Shown: one piece after another, positions 7,230 to 12,088 of the stretch
Layout of the letters: every line of letters starts with the position of its first letter
Position numbering within the stretch: position 1 is the stretch's first letter
NCBI GenBank assembly: GCA_913009215.1
Contig: CAJVXG010000033.1
Coordinates: 1-12,088 of the forward strand
Direction: 5' to 3'
Origin: an uncultured Gammaproteobacteria bacterium
GTDB lineage: Bacteria > Pseudomonadota > Gammaproteobacteria > Acidiferrobacterales > CAJVXG01
DNA: 12,088 nucleotides
Translations under genes and position numbers: made by a program
The notes under the pieces: generated by a model
Seen by the model: only the letters and a program-made list of their open reading frames with translations
What the model was told of the DNA's origin: nothing
Databases searched by the model: none

Positions 7230-8525
7230 ATGGAAATTAAGCACTTACATGCTGTTCCCCACCTCACCACAGCCTTGTCAGGCCCGCTGCAGGAAATCGA
7301 ATCTCGCCTGCTGAGCCATCAAATCCACATTGAGCAATGGTTCCGGCAGCAATGGTTGGCCACTCCGGCACCGTTTTATGCCTCCGTAGACCTGCGAAAT
7401 GCCGGATTTAAACTGGCGCCGGTCGATACCAACCTGTTCCCCGCAGGGTTCAATAACCTCAATCCCGCCTTCCGGTCGCTTTGCATCCAGGCCATCCAGA
7501 CCGCGGCGGAACGTGTCTGTCCCAAGGCCCGCGGTGCTATTCTGATACCGGAAAACCATACCCGAAACCAGTTTTACCTGGAAAACGTCGCTGCCATTGT
7601 TGAGATCATGACCCAGGCCGGGTTCCGGGTACGTATCGGTTCGCTGTTACCGGACCTGCATGAAGCAAAAACTATCGAGCTACCCTCTGGCAGGAACATT
7701 ACTCTGGAGCCCCTGCAGCGTCATGGCAACAAGGTCGGCATAGACGGCTTTGAGCCCTGCCTGATCCTGCTGAATAATGACCTGTCCTCGGGAAGGCCGG
7801 AAATTCTGGAAAATATTGATCAGCCGGTCACCCCGCCATTAAGCATGGGTTGGCGCAACCGTTTGAAATCCGATCATTTTCAACAATATCGCGGCATTAC
7901 CCGGGAGTTTGCCGAGCTGGTCGACATTGACCCGTGGCTCATAGACCCCCTGTTCCGTAAATGCGGACAAATCGACTTCCAGAAACGGGAGGGTGAAGAT
8001 TGCCTGGCACGCAATGTCGAGCGTGTCCTCGAGGCAATGCAAAGGAAATATGATGAATATAACATCAGCCAGACACCTTACGTCGTCGTCAAGGCCGATG
8101 CCGGCACCTATGGTATGGGCATTATGACAGTACACAGCCCGGATGAAGTCCGTGAACTCAACCGTAAACAACGAAACAAGATGTCGCGCGGCAAAGAGGG
8201 ACAAAGCGTGACTGATGTTATTGTCCAGGAGGGCGTTTACACCTTTGAAACCTGGGGTCCTGAACAGGCCGTGGCCGAACCCGTAATCTATATGATGGAT
8301 CACTTCGTCGTCGGTGGCTTCTACCGGGTGCACACGGGCCGTGGCGCCAACGAGAATCTTAATGCGCCCGGTATGCACTTCGAACCCCTGGCCTTTGAGG
8401 CACCATGCACCTCACCCGACCCGAACAAGGCGCCCGATGCCAAACCCAACCGTTTCTATGCCTACGGGGTGGTGGCGCGTCTGGCACACCTGGCCGCGGC
8501 ACGGGAACTGGCCATGCTAAACTGA
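7230..8525 (+). CDS. gshA: Glutamate-cysteine ligase, Acidithiobacillus/proteobacterial type
   Basis: Catalyses the first step of glutathione synthesis, the ATP-dependent joining of L-glutamate and L-cysteine. The 431-residue product resembles the glutamate-cysteine ligase family first described in A. ferrooxidans, which is unrelated in sequence to E. coli GshA. Seen in it: the N-terminal PFYASVDLRNAGFKLAPVDTNLFPAGFNN block, RGAILIPENHTRN, and K288 in VVKADAGTYGMGI, an ATP-grasp-like lysine and glycine-rich stretch. Further on are VIVQEGV and FYRVHTGRGANENLN with R366. The ATG at 7230 is backed by AGGA 6 nt upstream. gshB follows after 29 bp, giving both glutathione enzymes in one transcript. 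The family name is recalled from sequence likeness and confirmed by the gshB neighbour. Confidence 0.88.
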   Translation: MEIKHLHAVPHLTTALSGPLQEIESRLLSHQIHIEQWFRQQWLATPAPFYASVDLRNAGFKLAPVDTNLFPAGFNNLNPAFRSLCIQAIQTAAERVCPKARGAILIPENHTRNQFYLENVAAIVEIMTQAGFRVRIGSLLPDLHEAKTIELPSGRNITLEPLQRHGNKVGIDGFEPCLILLNNDLSSGRPEILENIDQPVTPPLSMGWRNRLKSDHFQQYRGITREFAELVDIDPWLIDPLFRKCGQIDFQKREGEDCLARNVERVLEAMQRKYDEYNISQTPYVVVKADAGTYGMGIMTVHSPDEVRELNRKQRNKMSRGKEGQSVTDVIVQEGVYTFETWGPEQAVAEPVIYMMDHFVVGGFYRVHTGRGANENLNAPGMHFEPLAFEAPCTSPDPNKAPDAKPNRFYAYGVVARLAHLAAARELAMLN

Positions 8526-8554
8526 GTTTTCCGGAATAACCGACAACTCCTGAC

Positions 8555-9511
8555 ATGTCTGTGACCCTGAAGCTCGGGGTGGTAATGGACCGCATCGAAT
8601 CCATTACACCTTATAAAGACAGCACCTTTGCCATGCTGCTGGAGACACAGGCGCGTGGCTGGCCAATTTTCTACATGCAACAAGCGGATCTTTATCTGCG
8701 ACACAATCAAGCCAGGGCCACCATGAAGTCGCTTGGCGTACAGGATAACAGCGAATCCTGGTCTGAATATGGCGATGACATTGATCAGTCACTCGACGCT
8801 CTGGATGTCATTCTCATGCGCAAGGATCCGCCCTTCAATATGGATTACATCTATACCACCTACCTTCTGGAACTTGCGGAAAAAGCCGGCACCCTGATAG
8901 TCAACAAACCACAGAGCCTGCGTGATGCCAACGAAAAATTGTTTACCGCCTGGTTTCCACAGTGTACCCCGGAGAGTCTGGTAACCGCCGATGCCGATCG
9001 AATACGTGCATTTCTGGCAGAATACAAAGACATCATCCTGAAACCACTGGATGGTATGGGCGGCACCTCGATTTTTCGCCTGCGGCAGGGAGACGAAAAC
9101 ACCAATGTCATTATCGAAGTTATGACCCGGCCTGGGCGTCATCTGATTATGGCGCAGCGTTATATCCCGGAAATCGAGCAGGGTGACAAACGTATCCTGA
9201 TGATCAATGGCGAGCCTGTGGACTACGCTCTGGCCCGCATCCCGGAAGCCGGGGAGCACCGCGGTAACCTGGCGGCCGGTGGCAGCGGCGTGGGCCAGGC
9301 ACTTTCAGAACGCGACCGCTGGATTTGCCAACAGGTCGGTCCAGTATTGCGGGAAAAGGGGTTGCTGTTTGTTGGTCTCGATGTGATTGGTGATTATCTA
9401 ACCGAGATTAACGTCACCAGCCCCACCTGCATACGGGAGCTGGATAAACAATTCGATCTCAATATCAGCGCCCAACTAATGGACGTCATTGCCGAAAAAT
9501 GCCAAAAATAA
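8555..9511 (+). CDS. gshB: Glutathione synthetase
   Basis: ATP-grasp enzyme that adds glycine to gamma-glutamylcysteine to give glutathione in the cytoplasm. The product has 318 residues, the usual length. The N-terminal GSH-synthetase domain (about 4-124) opens with LGVVMDRIESITPYKDSTFAML and contains MRKDPPFNMDYIYTTYLLE (88-106). The ATP-grasp part has ILKPLDGMGGTSIF (161-174), the glycine-rich lid, then GDKRILMINGEPV, HRGNLAAGGSG (235-245) and GLDVIGDYLTEINVTSPTCIREL (274-296), with the metal-binding E and N. The Shine-Dalgarno is weak, so translation may be coupled to gshA. Its last 13 bases overlap the start of a small lipopeptide frame. Confidence 0.97.
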   Translation: MSVTLKLGVVMDRIESITPYKDSTFAMLLETQARGWPIFYMQQADLYLRHNQARATMKSLGVQDNSESWSEYGDDIDQSLDALDVILMRKDPPFNMDYIYTTYLLELAEKAGTLIVNKPQSLRDANEKLFTAWFPQCTPESLVTADADRIRAFLAEYKDIILKPLDGMGGTSIFRLRQGDENTNVIIEVMTRPGRHLIMAQRYIPEIEQGDKRILMINGEPVDYALARIPEAGEHRGNLAAGGSGVGQALSERDRWICQQVGPVLREKGLLFVGLDVIGDYLTEINVTSPTCIRELDKQFDLNISAQLMDVIAEKCQK

Positions 9512-9591
9512 ACCCACTCATCCTGATTACTGTCATTGTCTTAATAGCAGCTTGCTGCTCCGCAAAATTTAACAACGAAGAGAGGCGTTGA
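9499..9591 (+). CDS. Possible 30-residue lipopeptide
   Basis: A short frame starting with ATG inside the end of gshB (13-nt overlap, different frame) and ending at TGA 9589-9591. The peptide has a Lys near its start, a hydrophobic run from L7 to A18 and a lipobox-like LIAAC with Cys19, so it looks like a type II (lipoprotein) signal peptide. The mature part would be 12 residues, CCSAKFNNEERR. Entericidin-like micro-lipoproteins are known in bacteria, but no family is recognised here. The TGA stop overlaps a TTG that opens the next frame. The alternative is that this is the 5' end of one longer lipoprotein gene broken by a frameshift near 9570-9591. Confidence 0.45.
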   Translation: MPKINPLILITVIVLIAACCSAKFNNEERR

Positions 9592-9839
9592 GTCGACTGG
9601 ACAAGTCGGCGCTCATCATTGACCCTCGCAATGGACGGCCGGCACAAAAAACCGCCGAGGTGGTCGTTGTCGCCGCCAATGCCATGGATGCCAGCCTGGC
9701 CTGCCACACCCTGTATATCGCCGGAACCGGACAATGGCCAAAATTCGTCGCCCGCCTGTCAATCCATGGCGCCCTTGTGGTGGGCAATGACGGCAAGACC
9801 AAGACTTCGATCCATTCTCGTCTACAATTAGCCCCATAG
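9588..9839 (+). CDS. Unrecognised 83-residue protein, TTG start coupled to the preceding frame
   Basis: No family recognised. The frame opens with TTG at 9588, inside TTGA, whose TGA ends the lipopeptide; no ATG or GTG start is available earlier, because an in-frame TAA lies at 9570-9572. The sequence reads SRLDKSALIIDPRNGRPAQ, then a hydrophobic strand TAEVVVVAANAMDA, then HTLYIAGTGQWPKFVARLSIHGALVVGNDG, as in a small alpha/beta fold. Its third codon positions are G/C-rich like the neighbouring genes, and the other frames over this stretch give less protein-like products, so it is probably coding. The same TTGA junction occurs before ruvX and pyrR. It may be a separate coupled gene or the C-terminal part of a frameshifted lipoprotein of about 110 residues. 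Membership in the gshB-tonB transcript is likely. Confidence 0.5.
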   Translation: MSRLDKSALIIDPRNGRPAQKTAEVVVVAANAMDASLACHTLYIAGTGQWPKFVARLSIHGALVVGNDGKTKTSIHSRLQLAP

Positions 9840-9857
9840 AGTCACGACTAACCCCGA

Positions 9858-9885
9858 CTCCGGTTGTGGCCGTTGGTAACCGGAG
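9858..9885 (+). promoter_or_regulatory. Hairpin upstream of tonB
   Basis: A perfect 8-bp stem, CTCCGGTT with AACCGGAG, encloses a 12-nt loop. CCC/GGG on the outside could add 3 pairs across a 2-nt bulge. It lies in the 100-bp gap (9840-9939) between the 83-residue frame and tonB. Downstream is GGGGATTTAGTATTG rather than a run of T, so it is a poor intrinsic terminator. An attenuator, mRNA-stability element or processing site is as likely. Confidence 0.4.
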
Positions 9886-9939
9886 GGGATTTAGTATTGT
9901 TAAATACCTCTATTCCGGCGACAATGTTGATTGACTATT

Positions 9940-10833
9940 ATGGCGAGCGAGCGACAATTTGCCAGTTTTGACGAGAATGACCGTATAGGGGTCAGTGCCT
10001 TCAGTTCCTTTCTGATTCACCTCGTCGTTATTCTTGGTATCGGTTTTACGGTCCCCAAGCTACTGCCCAGCGACCGTCTACAGGCCCTGGAAATCACCCT
10101 GGTCCATACCAAGAGCAAAGACGCCCCGGAAAAAGCGGATTTTCTGGCGCAACACAACCAGGACGGCGGCGGTCAGGACAAGCGTAGCGGCATTATCAGC
10201 TCACCGATCCCGGTCACCGAGATCAGTGACAAGGACTACCGCACCATTAATATGCCGCCACCACAAAAGGCGACAAGCCGCAAAGATGAAAAAACCGATC
10301 TGATAACGCAGAAAAAGGCCAGCAACAAGGTTTACATCCCTGCTATTACCCCGGAGAAAAAAAGCGAGCAGACCACACCGGCCAGCGCCAGCATGATGAC
10401 CGACAACACCACGCAACTGGAGCGCAAACGTCTAAACTCGGAAATCGACCGTTTCTGGAAAAACTACCAGAAGAAACCGCGCATCAAGTACTTGACGGCA
10501 CGCACCAGGGAATACCGGTACGCCATGTACGAGAGCGCCTGGGCCGCCAAGGTGGAACGCATTGGCAATATTAACTACCCGGAAGGCGCCCGCAGACGTA
10601 AACTCTCCGGCTACCTCAGGCTTGGCATTGCCATTAACGCGGACGGAACTATCCACTCAAGGAAAATCCTCAAGTCTTCCGGCAATAAGCTGCTTGATGA
10701 TGCCGCCTTACGCATTGTACAAATTGCCGCACCCTATGCACCATTCCCGGCAAACATCCGCACCAACTACGACATACTCTATATTGTCCGTACCTGGCGC
10801 TTTAACGAAGGGGTGGTTCGCGAAATCAAATGA
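9940..10833 (+). CDS. TonB-family protein in the tonB3 position
   Basis: A 297-residue inner-membrane-anchored periplasmic protein. One N-terminal transmembrane helix (about 17-38, SAFSSFLIHLVVILGIGFTV) is followed by a Lys/Thr/Ser-rich periplasmic spacer of about 150 residues. A C-terminal TonB domain (about 194-297) carries YPEGARRRKLSGYLRLGIAINADGTI and KSSGNKLLDDAALRIVQIAAPYAPFP. TonB proteins pass proton-motive-force energy to outer-membrane receptors, but no exbB or exbD is in the window. In P. aeruginosa the homologue at this position, TonB3 (PA0406), is needed for twitching motility and pilus assembly, which fits the neighbouring Pil-Chp genes. The classical Pro-Glu/Pro-Lys spacer is missing. 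The ATG at 9940 is chosen; a TTG at 9931 would add 3 residues and neither has a clear Shine-Dalgarno. Confidence 0.88.
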   Translation: MASERQFASFDENDRIGVSAFSSFLIHLVVILGIGFTVPKLLPSDRLQALEITLVHTKSKDAPEKADFLAQHNQDGGGQDKRSGIISSPIPVTEISDKDYRTINMPPPQKATSRKDEKTDLITQKKASNKVYIPAITPEKKSEQTTPASASMMTDNTTQLERKRLNSEIDRFWKNYQKKPRIKYLTARTREYRYAMYESAWAAKVERIGNINYPEGARRRKLSGYLRLGIAINADGTIHSRKILKSSGNKLLDDAALRIVQIAAPYAPFPANIRTNYDILYIVRTWRFNEGVVREIK

Positions 10834-10885
10834 TATCAAACCAGCCAAAACGGCATGGCCGACGGGGCTTATGGATACCAGGCCC

Positions 10886-11443
10886 ATGAATGAATTCCAG
10901 TCATTGAGTAATCATTTTCTGATTGCCATGCCAACGCTGGCGGACCCCAACTTTCACAAGACGGTCACCCTGGTCTGTGAACACACCGCCGAAGGCGCCA
11001 TGGGCCTGACCATCAACCGACCGCTCGATCTGGGTTTGCATGAGTTGCTGGAACAAACCGATATTGCGGTCCGTGATTTGCCGGACCTGCCGGTATTTCT
11101 TGGTGGACCGGTACAAAACAATCGTGGCTTCGTACTACACGCACCGTTGGGCCAATGGGAAACCACCCTGACCATTACTGATAAAGTCGGTGTCTCCAGC
11201 TCACGCGACATCCTGGAGGCCATTGCCGGCAAACAGGGGCCGGAACAGTATCTGGTAGCGCTGGGTTATGCCGGTTGGGGCGCCGGTCAGCTGGAGCATG
11301 AGATGGCAGAAAACTCCTGGCTCAGTACACCGGCCGAATCCAGCATTTATTTTGACACCCCGATCAAGGAACGCTGGCAGGCCGCCGCCCAATCGGCCGG
11401 CGTCGACCTCAATACACTGTCCTCAGAGGCCGGGCACGCTTGA
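10886..11443 (+). CDS. yqgE: YqgE/AlgH family protein (UPF0301)
   Basis: A 185-residue cytoplasmic protein of the conserved YqgE/AlgH family, whose biochemical role is unsettled; in Pseudomonas algH was linked to alginate regulation. Family marks are NHFLIAMPTLADPNFHKTVTLVCEH (9-33), GAMGLTINRPL (38-48), FLGGPVQNNRGFVLH (71-85) and LGYAGWGAGQLEHEMAENSWL (126-146). The start is uncertain: ATG at 10886 gives the usual short lead before HFLIAMP, while ATG at 10871 would add 5 residues. Its TGA overlaps the TTG of ruvX. A yqgE-ruvX-pyrR order is widely conserved in gammaproteobacteria. Confidence 0.94.
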   Translation: MNEFQSLSNHFLIAMPTLADPNFHKTVTLVCEHTAEGAMGLTINRPLDLGLHELLEQTDIAVRDLPDLPVFLGGPVQNNRGFVLHAPLGQWETTLTITDKVGVSSSRDILEAIAGKQGPEQYLVALGYAGWGAGQLEHEMAENSWLSTPAESSIYFDTPIKERWQAAAQSAGVDLNTLSSEAGHA

Positions 11444-11868
11444 GCACTGAAGTCTTCCTCGCCTTCGATTTCGGGGAAAAATATATCGGCATCGCCGTCG
11501 GCAATACCCTGACCCAACAGGCGCGCCCGCTGGGCGCCATCAAAAATCGTAATCGGAATTCCGGCTGGGATGATATCACCAGACTTGTCAATGAATGGCA
11601 ACCACAGGCCCTGGTGGTCGGCCTGCCATTGAATATGGACGATAGTGAGAATTTACTGACAAAACGGGCAAATAAGTTTGGTAAACAGCTACAAGGTCGT
11701 TACAATCTGGCCGTGCATATGGTGGATGAAAGATTGACAACCAGGCAGGCCCTGGCACAGCACAGCGAATCCGGTAACAGCAAGGCATTAGCAAAACAGG
11801 ACCTGGACGGAATATCCGCCGCATTAATTTTACAAACCTTTCTTAACGATGTACGAGCACCACGTTGA
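11440..11868 (+). CDS. ruvX: RuvX/YqgF, putative pre-16S rRNA nuclease (RNase H-like fold)
   Basis: A 142-residue RNase H-fold nuclease first proposed as a Holliday junction resolvase; in E. coli it is linked to 5' maturation of 16S rRNA. The likely catalytic acids are D10 (LAFDFGEKYIGIAVG), E97 (VDERLTTRQA) and D123 (LDGISAALILQ). VVGLPLNMD (59-67) is the other family mark. The only sensible start is TTG at 11440, in TTGA overlapping the yqgE stop, because the conserved FDFG motif is just 9 residues in. AGAGG lies 10 nt upstream. Its own TGA overlaps the TTG of pyrR in the same way. Confidence 0.95.
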   Translation: MSTEVFLAFDFGEKYIGIAVGNTLTQQARPLGAIKNRNRNSGWDDITRLVNEWQPQALVVGLPLNMDDSENLLTKRANKFGKQLQGRYNLAVHMVDERLTTRQALAQHSESGNSKALAKQDLDGISAALILQTFLNDVRAPR

Positions 11869-12088
11869 CCGATACCGTCGACATTGAACAAACACTGGAG
11901 CTGATGGCCAGCGAGCTCCGGCCCCTGCGTAAGGACGCAGTGATGGTTGGTATTCATACCGGTGGTGTCTGGATTGCCAATCGGCTGCACGATTTACTGT
12001 CCGTGGATACCCCCTTGAGCACGCTCGATATCTCATTCTATCGCGATGATTTTACCCGTGTCGGCCTGCATCCCGAGGTCAAGGCATC
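11865..12088 (+). CDS. pyrR: PyrR, bifunctional pyrimidine regulator / uracil phosphoribosyltransferase (5' part, cut by window edge)
   Basis: The first 74 residues are present and the frame is open to the right edge. PyrR proteins have the phosphoribosyltransferase fold, and many also regulate pyrimidine biosynthesis genes. Family marks are VGIHTGGVWIANRL (28-41), LDISFYRDDFTRVGLHPEVK (54-73) and the MASELRP helix (14-20). The start is TTG at 11865 in TTGA overlapping the ruvX stop; ATG at 11904 would shorten the N-terminal helix compared with PyrR orthologues. In related bacteria pyrB and pyrC follow, which would lie outside this window. Confidence 0.93.
   Translation, partial: MTDTVDIEQTLELMASELRPLRKDAVMVGIHTGGVWIANRLHDLLSVDTPLSTLDISFYRDDFTRVGLHPEVKA

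Noticed and set aside
7839..8378. 179-residue minus-strand open frame opposite gshA
   Set aside because: Antisense to conserved gshA sequence, without recognisable domains or a ribosome binding site.
9550..9591. Programmed -1 frameshift joining the lipopeptide and the 83-residue frame
   Set aside because: No proper X-XXY-YYZ slippery heptamer in the lipopeptide frame was found (GCA-AAA-TTT-AAC does not fit), so programmed shifting is not supported, although a mutational frameshift remains possible.
10562..10870. Long N-terminal extension of the yqgE frame overlapping tonB
   Set aside because: It overlaps the conserved C-terminal TonB domain in another frame; YqgE proteins begin shortly before HFLIAMP.

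Overview
The window looks like chromosomal DNA of a gammaproteobacterium with type IV pili. It carries two divergent blocks whose order matches the pilG-gshB-tonB3-algH-yqgF-pyrR neighbourhood known from Pseudomonas and relatives. Base composition is moderate, roughly half G+C by eye. The glutamate-cysteine ligase is of the Acidithiobacillus ferrooxidans type rather than the E. coli type, which hints at a sulfur-oxidiser or Chromatiales/Thiotrichales-like lineage (inference, low certainty). No mobile element, CRISPR array, tRNA or rRNA was seen.

Minus strand, 1-6868: a Pil-Chp chemosensory operon, read pilG, pilH, pilI, pilJ, chpA. It encodes two CheY-like regulators, a CheW-like adaptor, a PilJ chemoreceptor and the N-terminal ~1086 residues of a very large CheA/Hpt hybrid kinase that runs off the left edge. 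In P. aeruginosa this pathway controls pilus extension and retraction, twitching and surface-induced cAMP. The methyltransferase gene pilK, which lies between pilJ and chpA in Pseudomonas, is absent here.

6869-7229: a 361-bp divergent intergenic region, AT-rich in parts. It holds a strong A/T palindrome resembling a Fur-type operator, a second small inverted repeat, and a TATAAT box upstream of gshA.

Plus strand, 7230-12088: gshA and gshB (glutathione synthesis), then an unrecognised pair of small genes (a 30-residue lipopeptide and an 83-residue protein with a TTG start). These are followed by a TonB-like protein in the position of Pseudomonas tonB3, yqgE/algH, ruvX/yqgF and the start of pyrR. 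Three junctions in this block share the same TTGA arrangement, in which the TTG start of the next gene overlaps the TGA stop of the previous one. This suggests tight translational coupling.

Most of the window is conserved, well-known biology. The least explained part is 9499-9939: the small lipopeptide/83-residue pair and the hairpin in front of tonB.
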